Made by a program: the position numbers and the translations under genes. The notes beneath the pieces are model-generated. The model saw only the letters and a program-made list of their open reading frames with translations, made no database searches and was not told where the DNA came from. Shown piece by piece: positions 9,454 through 18,713 of a DNA stretch of 64,000 nt (its first letter is position 1; each line of letters begins with the position of its first letter). Where the stretch lies: NCBI GenBank assembly GCA_038214135.1, contig JBBQSD010000011.1, forward strand, positions 1 to 64,000, read 5' to 3'. The DNA comes from JANLSE01 sp038214135 (GTDB lineage: Bacteria > Chloroflexota > Chloroflexia > Chloroflexales > Roseiflexaceae).

Positions 9454-9565
9454 GAATATTGCTCCCCTCTGCCCCTCGCCCACGCCGGGGCAGGGGATGA
9501 ATCTCTTGTGAACCCTTCGCGCCCCTCCCCACTGGTGGGGGAGGGGTTGGGGAGAGGGGCATCAG
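9454..9565. terminator. Paired palindromes between convergent genes
   Basis: Two GC-rich inverted repeats fill the spacer: CCCTCGCCCACGCCGGGGCAGGGG-type and CCCCTCCCCACTGGTGGGGG followed by its complement. They belong to the widespread CCTCTCCCC...GGGGAGAGG class of intergenic repeats. Their position between two gene ends suggests a two-way terminator, although no clear T-run follows. Confidence 0.5.
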
Positions 9566-10246
9566 CTACGGCTCGAATTTATAGCCCAGGTTTCGCATCG
9601 TAATAATATGGCGGGGATGTTCTGGCTCACGTTCAACCTTTGTGCGCAGCCGCCGCACATACACAGCCACAAGGTTGCTTTCACCCTCGAAATCATAACC
9701 CCAGACCTTCGAAAGGATCTGGCTGCTATTCAGAATACGCCCTGCATTCTTCATCAGGTAGTAGAGCAGGCGGAATTCGAGCGGTGTGAGCGAAATAACC
9801 CGCCCATCGGTGAACACAACCTTGTGCTCAACAGGGTCGAGCGTCAGATCACCCTGGCTGATCCGCGATGATGGTGCCAGCGATTCACTATTGCTCCGGC
9901 GCAATACCGCCTCAATGCGGGCCAACAACTCGGATGGCTCAAATGGTTTGATCAGATAATCATCGCCGCCGATCTGCAACCCCTTGATGCGATCACTCAG
10001 CTGTGAATGGGCAGTCAAAAAGATGATCGGAACATCAGATGCACGCCGAATTTGCTGGCAGACTTCAAATCCATTCATTCCTGGCATTGAAACATCTAGC
10101 AGAACGAGATCTGGCTGCTGATTCTCAATAAGCGCCAACACCTTTTGCCCGTCATGGGCTTTGATAACACGATAGCCAGCCTCCTCGAGCAAAAACGAAG
10201 CCAGTTTTACATTATTGATATCGTCATCTGCTACTAAGATCTGCAT
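9566..10246 (-). CDS. OmpR/PhoB-family response regulator
   Basis: This 226-residue regulator has a receiver domain (1-118) and a winged-helix DNA-binding domain (about 128-225). The acidic pocket is ADDD near 6-9, the phosphorylated residue is Asp51 in LLDVSMPG, with Thr78 and Lys100 in place. The effector domain has SLTPLEFRLLYYL and the recognition stretch AVYVRRLRTKVE. GAGGAG lies 7 nt before the ATG. No histidine kinase is adjacent, so this is an orphan regulator here. Its partner and regulon are unknown. Confidence 0.93.
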   Translation of the reverse strand: MQILVADDDINNVKLASFLLEEAGYRVIKAHDGQKVLALIENQQPDLVLLDVSMPGMNGFEVCQQIRRASDVPIIFLTAHSQLSDRIKGLQIGGDDYLIKPFEPSELLARIEAVLRRSNSESLAPSSRISQGDLTLDPVEHKVVFTDGRVISLTPLEFRLLYYLMKNAGRILNSSQILSKVWGYDFEGESNLVAVYVRRLRTKVEREPEHPRHIITMRNLGYKFEP

Positions 10247-10387
10247 CGATGAACTCCTCGTATTACAATTTTCTCACATTGTAGCACGATTTCCTGATCT
10301 TGCGTAGACCCTTTTAACACGGCTATCCCCCGCTCCTGCATGAGTGAGGGACGGTCGTACCATTGGGAAGCGTTCTTAGATTGAACA

Positions 10388-10903
10388 CTAGGAGGCTGGT
10401 GGTACCCATGGGAAGGGAACGAGGTTCTCAGTTGGCTTTTGCGGGTCACGCCGAACACGCGGACAACTCCAGCGCATTCGCTCACCATTCTGGCGGGCGC
10501 GCAATGCCAGCTTGAAGGCTTTTTTTTCACCATGACGCGCGATTGAAAAACAGGTTGTGATACGCTTGCGTTTCTCGCCACGTGAGATCCACGTTGCCTC
10601 GAAGACTTCGACATTGCCGCGCTTGCGCCTTCGTACACCAACCACGCCAGTGTTATTGCGCGAATGCCATCCAACAACCTGATGTTCGGTGCGTGGCTTG
10701 CCGATCTGGCGTTCTGTCCTATCCCGCCATTCGATTGCAGCGGCAAGTGCCCCTAGCCGATCACCATACACCCGATCACTGAAAAACTTCCCGTGCTTGG
10801 CACCCTTCCAGGCGATCCGCACAGTGTAGCCATGCGTTCGCTTGATCGGATGATCAATTCGGGTAACATTCTTGTGCCGGGTTGTGCGAGGACCGCGTAT
10901 CAT
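10388..10903 (-). CDS. AP2-like DNA-binding domain protein (two repeats)
   Basis: This 171-residue basic protein has two AP2/ERF-like units. The stronger one is at about 85-140 (TGVVGVRRRKRG, then EATWISRG, then a helix rich in Ala and Lys ending KLALRAR). A more diverged one is at about 15-68 (HGYTVRIAWKG, then DRLGALAAAIEWRDR). The three-strand plus helix pattern matches bacterial AP2 domains, which bind DNA and often accompany HNH homing nucleases. No nuclease motif is seen here. GGAGG lies five bases before the ATG. The role is unknown; regulator or mobile-element remnant are both possible. Confidence 0.65.
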   Translation of the reverse strand: MIRGPRTTRHKNVTRIDHPIKRTHGYTVRIAWKGAKHGKFFSDRVYGDRLGALAAAIEWRDRTERQIGKPRTEHQVVGWHSRNNTGVVGVRRRKRGNVEVFEATWISRGEKRKRITTCFSIARHGEKKAFKLALRARQNGERMRWSCPRVRRDPQKPTENLVPFPWVPPAS

Positions 10904-11151
10904 TGCAGCCTCCGCTCTTACCTAGTTGAAAGAACAAGGAAGCATCAGATTCGTGTTCTCTTGTTTGGCAACATAGGAGCAAGTGAACAAGGAGCACATT
11001 ATCCAATGTTTGCTTGCTTTCTTCAGAAGCTACTACCATCAGCAAACGCGAACAATTGTGTATGTATAGTATACCAGATCCCGACACATCCCGACAGACA
11101 CATTACAGTTGTTTATGGTTGTATACGGGTCATTTTCTACGAATTTCAGGA
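10904..11151. other. Intergenic region with no recognised feature
   Basis: This AT-richer spacer lies between two minus-strand genes. I see no convincing ORF, hairpin or repeat in it. It probably carries the promoter of the AP2-like gene. Confidence 0.4.
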
Positions 11152-12675
11152 TTAGTGAATATGCAGTGTTGTTAATTGGTTATCCTGCATACCACTAGGT
11201 GTTAGAGCAGGAAGCCGTTCACCAGTGCTTGCATTATACAGGCCAATCTCAATATGGTACGTTCCGGCGGCAAGTTCGGGCAGTGGCAGATCGGCCATAT
11301 CGACGACCAATTCACCTGGTTGCCACTGAACCGGATTCATTTCAACAGCAGCACGCATCCCATGCGGCTGAGCCTGTAGTGTTTGCGCCAATGCAACCAG
11401 TGTGTATGGGCGGCTCCAGTAGGATAGGCCATCAATTGTGTCGTGTACTTGAGCACCAATCAGCAGTACAGCGCAGATTATCGTTGCGATGATGGAAGGC
11501 TGAAACGCAATCTGTTGTGCTGATCGGTTGATACGTGGGTTCCCACGGTTTCCTTGAAGTTGCTGCTGACGAATCTGGCTTATTGCCAGTGTAATTGCAT
11601 CTGCTAGGGCAATCGCAGCGGCAGTTACCACTAGGAGAAGTGCTGGCACAATTGGCAGGATATTGCGAACAAAGTTGATCATCTGGAGCAGCAGCAAGAA
11701 CACATGAATCGTGATCGTCGCGATCAACAACAGCATCTGCCGTGGCCAGCGCCGTAGCGCACATGGTAGCCCAAGCAGTGTGATGATCGTACCGATAGGG
11801 AATAGCTCTTGATTCCACACAAAGCGCAGATAGCCATCCAGCCGCCAGCGCCCAATAAAATCGCCCTGATCGACGGTTGCATAATTCTGTGCGCTAAACT
11901 GGAGATCGCTCTGAAATCGAGGCCAATCCAGTAAAGCATAGGGTGTCGTACACAGAAATACTATTATCGAAACGGCTCCGGCTGTTAGGAGCCGTACCAA
12001 TGGCTTACCAATCGCCATGCGACGCCAACGCAGCAGATGAGCGATTGCAACAACCAGTGCGATCGCGGCAGCATTGTATTTCACCCCGGCTGCAAGGCCA
12101 ACTCCTGCACCAGCTAGTAGGTAGGCCTGCCAATCGCCATGCTCAACGATCCGCCATGTGCCGATCAGCAGGATGATCACCATGACACTGGTTGTCGCAT
12201 CGATTGTCACATAATGGCTATGCTCAACATGGTAGGCGCATGTCATCATGAGCAGGCCACCAATGATTGCAGCACGCTGGCCAAACATGCGATAGGCCAG
12301 CATGGCCAGGAATGGAGCGGCCAGCGCACCAAGCACTGCCGTTAGTGTGCGGCCCCAGATATATATGCCTGGCGTGCTCGTATACAGATCGGTATGTAGT
12401 GGCAGCACCTGGAGCGAGGCAAGCTGCCCATGCGCCATGGCCCAGGCAGCATAGAGGCGGGTTGTTCCAGCCAGCAAATAATAGTACAGTGATGGGTAGG
12501 TGAAGGTATGCGGGTTTAGTGTATTATCGCGAAGCATACGCACAACAACCCGTAAGAGCGCCGGTTCATCGGGGTGCTCAACATAGGGCAGCCCCCAATC
12601 ACGAGCCCATGTTCGCAGAACCAGGCCACCAATAAAAAGTGCAACAATGCATATGATGGTGTGTGATCGCTTCAT
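11152..12675 (-). CDS. GT39-type membrane glycosyltransferase (dolichyl-phosphate-mannose mannosyltransferase-like)
   Basis: This 507-residue polytopic protein is of the GT-C class, which moves a sugar from a lipid carrier on the outer membrane face. After the first helix comes RDWGLPYVEHPDEPALL, where the acidic HPDEP motif is the typical catalytic-loop signature of this superfamily. About 10-12 helices follow, then a C-terminal extracytoplasmic domain. I start at ATG 12675. The frame runs 34 codons further up, but those codons read through a palindromic repeat (12712-12762), giving Ser/Pro-rich residues. The acceptor is unknown. Confidence 0.8.
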   Translation of the reverse strand: MKRSHTIICIVALFIGGLVLRTWARDWGLPYVEHPDEPALLRVVVRMLRDNTLNPHTFTYPSLYYYLLAGTTRLYAAWAMAHGQLASLQVLPLHTDLYTSTPGIYIWGRTLTAVLGALAAPFLAMLAYRMFGQRAAIIGGLLMMTCAYHVEHSHYVTIDATTSVMVIILLIGTWRIVEHGDWQAYLLAGAGVGLAAGVKYNAAAIALVVAIAHLLRWRRMAIGKPLVRLLTAGAVSIIVFLCTTPYALLDWPRFQSDLQFSAQNYATVDQGDFIGRWRLDGYLRFVWNQELFPIGTIITLLGLPCALRRWPRQMLLLIATITIHVFLLLLQMINFVRNILPIVPALLLVVTAAAIALADAITLAISQIRQQQLQGNRGNPRINRSAQQIAFQPSIIATIICAVLLIGAQVHDTIDGLSYWSRPYTLVALAQTLQAQPHGMRAAVEMNPVQWQPGELVVDMADLPLPELAAGTYHIEIGLYNASTGERLPALTPSGMQDNQLTTLHIH

Positions 12676-12711
12676 ATCAGGTCTTACTATACCACCGGCG
12701 GTAGCAATAAT

Positions 12712-12762
12712 GAATTCCCCGCTCCCCGGCGTGGGAGAGGGGTTAGGGGCAGAGGGGAAGCT
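12712..12762. repeat. CTCCCC...GGGGAG palindromic repeat overlapping a gene end
   Basis: GCTCCCCGGCGTGGGAGAGG and flanks form an imperfect hairpin. The repeat runs into the last codons and stop of the upstream ABC gene (ending ELPLCP). The repeat therefore supplies the C-terminus of that protein. Confidence 0.65.
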
Positions 12763-14668
12763 CCTCGGCTGTCTCACTCTGCCACAGTCGGCGCATCTCC
12801 TCAGATGTCACCAGTAGGTCATTCAGTGCCCCAACCGCCTCCACGCGCCCTTCTTTCAGCACCACAATCTGATCGGCCCGCCGTAATGCGGCCCGGCGAT
12901 GTGAAACCGCCAGAATGGTTGGTTGATCAGCATGTGCCGGAGCCGCATCCTGCATGTGTTCTGCACGCATCGGTGCTTGCTGCTGCGTCAGCCATTCTGA
13001 ATCCTGACTTCTGACTTCTGAATACTTGCCCAGACGGCTCCATAGTTCCTGTTCTGTTTCGACATCAAGCGCACTGGAGAGATCATCGAATACGAGCAGT
13101 TCGGCACCACGCACAAACATGCGCGCCGCTGCTGCACGCTGAATCTGTCCACCAGAAAGCTTCACGCCCTTTGGCCCAACCTGGGTGTCGAGTCCATGCT
13201 CAAGCCCGGCCAGATCCTGTTCAAGTACCGCACTCCGAATGGCGTTGGAGATCGAAACCGAATCCTCTGGCAACCCGAGCAACAAATTATCACGTAGCGT
13301 TGTGCTAAACAGCCGCGGTACCTGGGCGGTATAGGCGCTGTGTGGTGGCGTGAAGAAATCACTTGGTGCCTCAACAGGCTGCCCATTCCAATGTACCACG
13401 CCAGATTGTGCCGGTAACAGGCCAAGCAAGGCACGCAATAGCGTTGTTTTGCCCGCTCCAACGCGCCCGGTAATCACGGTAAACGAGCCGCGCCGCATGC
13501 TGAAGCTCACATCCTCAATCCCTCGGTTGCTCTCGCTATGCCGATAGGTCAGGCCACGCACATCTACCTGCTCCAACCGATTGGCATCAATCCTGGCAAT
13601 TGGCGGGATCTCTGGTAGCGTTCCAGCTTGATAGATCGGCCCTGTTGTAACAAGATTCTCTGGTGGCGATCCTGGCATCAGCCGTGCCATGCGGGCGACA
13701 GAAACCCCGGCTTGTTTGTAGCGGGCCATGAGAAAGCCCATGAACCCAGTCAGTTCGGTAAAAAACCAGATATAGTAGATAAACAGTGCAAAATCGCCGA
13801 CCGAGAACTGCCCTGCTCGTAGCGATTGGGCAACCAGCAGCAGAATGACACCGGTTGCGAGATTGCCAGCATTCCAGAAGACTGAGCCAAGCACTTCCTC
13901 AAACAGCCGATCCTTGAGTGATGTCACCCGCCGCCGCTCGTTCAGCCCACGGAAATGCGTCATCAGGCGGGTTTCGGCCCCGGCAATCTTGATTGCCTGC
14001 ACAGCCCCGAAGGTCTCGGCAATGAAGCCAGTGACAGCTCCGGTTGCTGCCCGGCTGGCCAGCCGATAGCGCTCAACCTGCTGTGTCGCCAGGTTTGCGG
14101 CCACAACCAACCCGAGCAATGGCAAGACTGCGACGAGCGTGATCGTTGGGTTGACCTTGATCATGACGCTCAGTGCAACGCCAGAAAACACCAGCAACCC
14201 GACCATATCGTTACTCATCAGCCCAAAGGTCGGCAGTTCGTTCACATCCTCACGAAAGCGGGCAATTGCCTTGCCTGGTGATTCGGGCAAGGCCTTCGCA
14301 CCGGGCTGGCACAGAATCTGCTGCATCATATTCTTCTGCAATAGCGTCTGGCTGATGAACCGATAGGGCACGTTGGTACGAATCAGGCCAAAGATGCCGC
14401 CAATCCGCACCAACGCCGAAACGATCAGCATCGCCAGCAGCGTCCAGAGATCAAAGCGCACGGGTGCTGATCCCGTCAGATTATTAAAGAATTCGCGCGT
14501 GATCAGGCCAGGCATCTGCCAGCCAAGCATCAGCGCAATCATGGCCAGGTTATTAAACAGGTAGCGAACCGGCTGAAAGCGGATCGTGCCCCAGATAAAC
14601 TTCCAGGTTGGAATGCCAACATGCGGCGCATCATCGCGCTCTTCCTGTTCAAGTGCGAGATCTGTCAT
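12743..14668 (-). CDS. ABC exporter half-transporter (permease plus ATPase), degenerate-site subunit
   Basis: This 641-residue protein has a membrane domain (about 35-325) and an ATPase domain (about 365-620). Walker A is GRVGAGKTT (401-409), the signature is canonical LSGGQ (504-508), and the H-loop His is 590. Walker B is LLVFDD (524-529), with Asp where the catalytic Glu should be, so its own ATP site is degenerate. Between the D-loop and H-loop there is a linker of about 35 residues (about 548-583) that other ABC ATPases lack. Part of it is encoded by a heptamer repeat at 12992-13025. It pairs with the gene at 14708-16519 as a heterodimer. Confidence 0.9.
   Translation of the reverse strand: MTDLALEQEERDDAPHVGIPTWKFIWGTIRFQPVRYLFNNLAMIALMLGWQMPGLITREFFNNLTGSAPVRFDLWTLLAMLIVSALVRIGGIFGLIRTNVPYRFISQTLLQKNMMQQILCQPGAKALPESPGKAIARFREDVNELPTFGLMSNDMVGLLVFSGVALSVMIKVNPTITLVAVLPLLGLVVAANLATQQVERYRLASRAATGAVTGFIAETFGAVQAIKIAGAETRLMTHFRGLNERRRVTSLKDRLFEEVLGSVFWNAGNLATGVILLLVAQSLRAGQFSVGDFALFIYYIWFFTELTGFMGFLMARYKQAGVSVARMARLMPGSPPENLVTTGPIYQAGTLPEIPPIARIDANRLEQVDVRGLTYRHSESNRGIEDVSFSMRRGSFTVITGRVGAGKTTLLRALLGLLPAQSGVVHWNGQPVEAPSDFFTPPHSAYTAQVPRLFSTTLRDNLLLGLPEDSVSISNAIRSAVLEQDLAGLEHGLDTQVGPKGVKLSGGQIQRAAAARMFVRGAELLVFDDLSSALDVETEQELWSRLGKYSEVRSQDSEWLTQQQAPMRAEHMQDAAPAHADQPTILAVSHRRAALRRADQIVVLKEGRVEAVGALNDLLVTSEEMRRLWQSETAEELPLCP
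12992..13025 (-). repeat. Heptamer element inside ABC ATPase coding sequence
   Basis: On the minus strand this reads GTATTC, AGAAGTC, AGAAGTC, AGGATTC, A, GAATGG. That is the same 6+7x3+1+6 layout as the intergenic elements at 4493, 21293 and 27845. It is read in frame as SEVRSQDSE. Confidence 0.85.
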
Positions 14669-14707
14669 ATTGTATGCTCCTGAAAGCTGACGGCTGAAAG
14701 CTAACGG
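14669..14707. repeat. GCTGACG-type heptamer stretch between ABC genes
   Basis: The spacer reads AAGCTGACGGCTGAAAGCTAACGGCT, a 7-nt-period degenerate repeat. Related copies lie near 48826-48850 and 48911-48937. Confidence 0.55.
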
Positions 14708-16519
14708 CTACACCAACACTTCTTCCATGCCAGCCTGTAATAACTGATTAAAGCGCGAATCCGCATCCTGAACCAGATCGCGATAGCAGCCAAACTCGCG
14801 GATCTGGCCCTCTTCCAGGATCAATATGCTATCGGCGCGATGAACCGTTGCCAGGCGATGGGCCACAATAATACCGGTGCGCCCCTGCAGCAGCGTATCA
14901 ACGGCCCGCTCGATCCGTTGTTCGGTGGCAGGATCAAGTCGGCTGGAGGCTTCATCAAGAATGACTAATCCTGGATCGCGCAGGAACACGCGGGTAAAGG
15001 CCAGCAGTTGCGCTTCACCAGCCGAAAGCCCGGCGCTGCCAGAGCTGAGTTCGCTATCGAGGCCGTTTGGTAGCGCACGCAGCCAGTTGCCCATCTCAAG
15101 CGCCTCAAGTGCCGCCAGAATGCGATCATCTGGAATACTACGGTCAAAGAAGGTCAGATTATCGCGGACACTGGCCTTGAACAGTTGCACATCCTGGGTC
15201 ACAATCCCAATCTTGTTGCGCAGATCATCAAGCGGCACCGCACGGATGTCGTGTGCTGTTGTGCCACTGCCAAGGCGGATGTAGCCCTGCTGCGGTTCAT
15301 AGAGCCGGAACAACAGCCGCGTGATTGTCGTCTTGCCGCTGCCTGTCCGGCCAAGCAGGCCCAGCACTTCGCCAGGGGCGAGCGAGAAACTCAGGTTTGT
15401 GAGAATCTGTTTGTGCAGTTGTTCAGCGCTGGATGCAGGCTCAGGTGCTGGTTTGGGTGCCGAATTGGCCGTTTCATATGAAAAAGTGACAGCATCAAAT
15501 GCAACGCCCAACGCCCCGGTTTGCAGCAGGCCAGCGGTTCCATCAATAATCTGGGCTGGGGTGTTCAACAGTTCCTGGATTCGATCAATACTTGCGGCGG
15601 CTTTCTGCAGGTTCTGGATCTCATCGGTGATCTGTTCGAGAGGCCGGAAGATCGCATCGGTATACGAAACCAACAGATAGACTGTCCCAATCGTTAGGAT
15701 TCCGGCCCCATAGAAATAGGCCCCCGAGCCAAGCGCAATCACCTGGCCAAGTGTGAACAAGCCCATCCAGGTCATCACCATGAATGTGTTCATCACCCCG
15801 GCCTGCTTCTCGATCACCAGCCGCTGCCAGTTGAAGCGGAACAGATCGCGCATCACGAAGCCAGTGGCCCCACTCGAACGGATATCCTCGGTGCCAGAAA
15901 GCTGCTCTTCAATAAAACCGAACAGATCGGCGCTGGACTCACGTGATGCCTTCCAGAATGGTGTTGCGATATTGCGCATCCGAACCAGCGCCTATAAGGC
16001 AAAGCTGGCATAGATCGCCAGGGCCAGGCTGATCCGCCAATCGATGAAGGCCAGTGCGATCAGCACGCCAAACAGCAGTAGTAGGCTGCCAATCACCCGC
16101 ACAACGAACTGGGCAAAGAAGATCGCCAGATTGGCAACATCGCCATCGATCCGCTCGATCATGGCACCAGGCGTATGATCATGATGGAAGCGCATATCTA
16201 AACGCAAACAGTGCAACGCCAGATCCTCGCGCATCTGGTTTGTCGCCGTCCAGCCAATATCCTCGCCAACATAGGTCGATGCAACCGTCGTGATCTGGAG
16301 CAGGATCGCACCGACCAGAAAGAACCCACCAGCCCACAACAGACGCTCAAGCGGAGCGTCTGTCTGAGCGGTATCGATAAAATAACGAATGATCTGTGGA
16401 TTGGCGAGCTGCAGGCCGATTCCACTCAGAATCAGCACTGCCAGTAGAACAACTTTTGGCCACTGTGGTCGCAAATAATCCGATAACAGTGCCCAGAACT
16501 GCCGGAGCGGGATATTCAC
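14708..16519 (-). pseudogene. ABC exporter half-transporter interrupted by an in-frame TAG
   Basis: The N-terminal part (start 16519, 175 residues) ends at TAG 15994-15992. The same frame continues as ALVRMRNIATPFW, the expected next piece of the membrane domain, to 14708. Without the stop the protein would be about 603 residues, the normal half-exporter length. The C-terminal part has Walker A GRTGSGKT, a divergent signature LSAGE, Walker B LVILDE with catalytic Glu, and an H-loop in VAHRLAT. Numbered from the internal ATG at 15979, these are at 211-218, 318-322, Glu343 and His374. Its intact Walker B complements the degenerate partner at 12743. Causes could be a real nonsense mutation, sequencing error, readthrough or re-initiation at 15979. 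Everything else looks intact, so decay would be recent. Confidence 0.85.
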
Positions 16520-16540
16520 AAGCGCTCCTCATCTTGGGTA

Positions 16541-16578
16541 GGCGGGGTTTGGGGAGGCGAAGCCTCCCAAACCCCGCC
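16541..16578. repeat. Large inverted repeat before the ABC operon
   Basis: GGCGGGGTTTGGGGAGGC, two bases, then nearly its exact complement. A related repeat is at 19640-19679 (GGTGGGGTTTGGGGAGGC...GCCTCCCCCAAACCCCACC). It lies between the GNAT gene and the interrupted exporter gene, and may act as a terminator. Confidence 0.7.
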
Positions 16579-16583
16579 ATGTA

Positions 16584-17960
16584 TTAATCCTGCCCAATCG
16601 CCCACGAACGCTGCTTGGGGAAGAGCGCGTTCAGTACGACTGTCGCATCGTCCTCGGCCCACACATCGGGGAAGGCATAGCGCAGATCGGCCAGACTCCG
16701 CCGCCCAAACAATAGTTGCAGGAATACCAGTGGCGGGAAGCCAGCCTTTGTTTCTGGGTTCCATACTGGCCGCCGCCACGGCTCGCAGGTTGTGAGTTTG
16801 CCATTCTCAAACACAAGCCGCAGCCCATCGCGATAGAAATCCAGTTTGAGATCGCCGCTATAGCCAGCCGCTGGCGAGCTCGCCAGCCGCCGTTCCAGTG
16901 ATGGTGCGATCTTTTGCACGAAGGCTGGCAGATCAGGAATGCGCACATACCAGGCATAGGCTGGATCTGTTTTGCTGATCCAGCCAGGCTGCAGTGCATC
17001 ATAGATCGGGTGCGAATCGCCCAGAACGAACATCAGGCGACTCGGTGGCTTGCCCTCTGGATCTACGCGCCAGGGTTCCATCGTTTTCGAAACTGCTTCC
17101 AGGCCACGTAGAATACTCGGCAGCATACGGTTTAGCGGCGCGCCATCAAGCACCGAAATGCCAAAAATACCCAATGTATCGCCCCAGCGTAGGCGGGTGG
17201 TCATTACATAGCCAAGCGCCTGCCCATTCGTGTCGCTGATGATATGCGGGTTGCAGCCCTGGCCCGATTCGGGATTCTGGCCATCGAATATCCAGCGCCA
17301 CCAGGATTCATCGAATATGGTGGTAACCCGTGCTTCATAGCCAGCGAACCCATGGCACTCGCGCTCATACAGGGTTCGCAGCAGCGGAATATCTTCCAAT
17401 GTTGCTGGGCGCAGGGTAAATGGCTCGCTCTCGCCATCTTTCAGCTTTGGAATGGCGCTAAACGGCACATGGCGGCCACCCTCGAGATCGATGGCATATT
17501 CATAGCCGAACTGGCGATAGAAATAGCCAATCCCGGTAATGCCCTGCACCAGTTGGTGGCGGGCAGCGCTACGAGCATGAAACAGATCAAAAATGCCACG
17601 CACCAACCCACGGTTACGGTAATCGGGTAGGCTTGCAACAGCCTCTGGTCGCCCAATCTCAAACGGAATATCATCATAGCGCCACGTCTGACGTAATACC
17701 ATCAACGCAGCTGCGATATGACCATGGCGCGTATCCTCAACCAGTGCAAAATCGCCCGGCCCAGCTGCCGGATGGCGGCCACTACCAACATCCATGGCCC
17801 ATGCTGCCATGCGGTGGTTAAACGGTGTATCCTGCTTCGGGCGAAACACGGTCTCGTACAATATACCGATCTTCTCGTGATCAGCAGCAGTCGACCAGCG
17901 TAAAATCAACCCATCGCCCATGTCGCGGCGATAGCTTGCTTCGTGTATATGTGTTGACAT
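16584..17960 (-). CDS. Eis-like GNAT acetyltransferase
   Basis: This 458-residue protein has the three-part layout of the Eis family. The first GNAT domain (about 18-165) has the acetyl-CoA loop PDYRNRGLVRGIF, a second GNAT-like domain (about 180-330) follows, and a C-terminal SCP2-like domain (about 365-450) closes it. Eis proteins acetylate amines on diverse substrates, including aminoglycosides in mycobacteria; the substrate here is unknown. AGGAG lies 7 bases before the ATG. It is one of four acetyltransferase genes between 16584 and 21272. Confidence 0.85.
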   Translation of the reverse strand: MSTHIHEASYRRDMGDGLILRWSTAADHEKIGILYETVFRPKQDTPFNHRMAAWAMDVGSGRHPAAGPGDFALVEDTRHGHIAAALMVLRQTWRYDDIPFEIGRPEAVASLPDYRNRGLVRGIFDLFHARSAARHQLVQGITGIGYFYRQFGYEYAIDLEGGRHVPFSAIPKLKDGESEPFTLRPATLEDIPLLRTLYERECHGFAGYEARVTTIFDESWWRWIFDGQNPESGQGCNPHIISDTNGQALGYVMTTRLRWGDTLGIFGISVLDGAPLNRMLPSILRGLEAVSKTMEPWRVDPEGKPPSRLMFVLGDSHPIYDALQPGWISKTDPAYAWYVRIPDLPAFVQKIAPSLERRLASSPAAGYSGDLKLDFYRDGLRLVFENGKLTTCEPWRRPVWNPETKAGFPPLVFLQLLFGRRSLADLRYAFPDVWAEDDATVVLNALFPKQRSWAIGQD

Positions 17961-17970
17961 AACATTTCTC

Positions 17971-18510
17971 CTATGTGTTCATTGGTGAACGAAGCTGCCG
18001 TGTATCCCATTCTGTTCGCAGCAAACCCATCACCATCATATCGACATACCGGCCATTGGAATAACACTCATCGCGCAGTTGACCTTCCAGAACAAAGCCG
18101 CAGGCGCGATAGCAGCGAATGGCGCGCTCATTATTGGCTAGCATCTGAATTGACACCCGTCGCCAATTCTGGATGCGGAAGATATAATCAAGCAACAATT
18201 CGATTGCCTCACGCCCATAGCCCTGGCCAAGGTACTCGGGATCAAGAATGGCGATCCCGAACGATGTTGTCCCGGAGTAGCGATTGCTGGAATGCAGGCC
18301 GCATCCACCGATGATACGCTCATCAACGACAATCGCAAAGCGGTGGTCATCAAGTCGCTTCTCATATTCACGCTCGCGGCGTGCCAGCGAAATGGGTTCC
18401 CAGCTATCCTCAACCAGCAGAACGAGATCAACTTGTTGGTTGAGTTCGTGAAAGCGGGCAAGATCATTGCGATCGATTGCGCGCAGTGTCACCCGTGATC
18501 CCTTGAGCAT
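17971..18510 (-). CDS. GNAT acetyltransferase, RimJ/RimL type
   Basis: This 179-residue acetyltransferase begins with the typical GSRVTLRAIDRNDLARF strand. Its acetyl-CoA loop is PEYLGQGYGREAIELLLDY, followed by the NERAIRCYRACGF motif. Members acetylate protein N-termini, amino sugars or drugs. I chose ATG 18510, with TTTGGAG six bases before it, over the open extension to 18621. That extension runs through a CGCAGGCTGAAGC repeat and has no family similarity. It is 10 bp from the Eis-like gene, so probably one operon. Confidence 0.87.
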   Translation of the reverse strand: MLKGSRVTLRAIDRNDLARFHELNQQVDLVLLVEDSWEPISLARREREYEKRLDDHRFAIVVDERIIGGCGLHSSNRYSGTTSFGIAILDPEYLGQGYGREAIELLLDYIFRIQNWRRVSIQMLANNERAIRCYRACGFVLEGQLRDECYSNGRYVDMMVMGLLRTEWDTRQLRSPMNT

Positions 18511-18589
18511 GATGATCTCCAAAGCCTTATTTGATGAGATGCGATCAACAGGATCGCGCGAGTGAATAGTTACAAATGAATCAGGTATG

Positions 18590-18713
18590 CTGCGCTTGCA
18601 CGCCGCAGGCTGAAGCCGCACAGCTATGAGTCGTCCCTTTGCCGCAGGCCTCAGCCTGCGGATGGCAGGGCATCCTGTATCTCCCGAATCAGCCTGCGGA
18701 TGGCAGGCCCTGA
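18590..18713. repeat. GCAGGCTGAAGCC-type repeat cluster
   Basis: Several CCGCAGGCT(G/C)A and CAGCCTGCGGATGGCAGG words form inverted and direct repeats in this spacer. The same family occurs at 40540-40559 and 41948-41966. Confidence 0.65.

Noticed and set aside
12676..12777. N-terminal extension of the GT39-type gene
   Set aside because: It reads through the palindromic repeat giving Ser/Pro-rich residues, while the hydrophobic N-terminus starts at ATG 12675.
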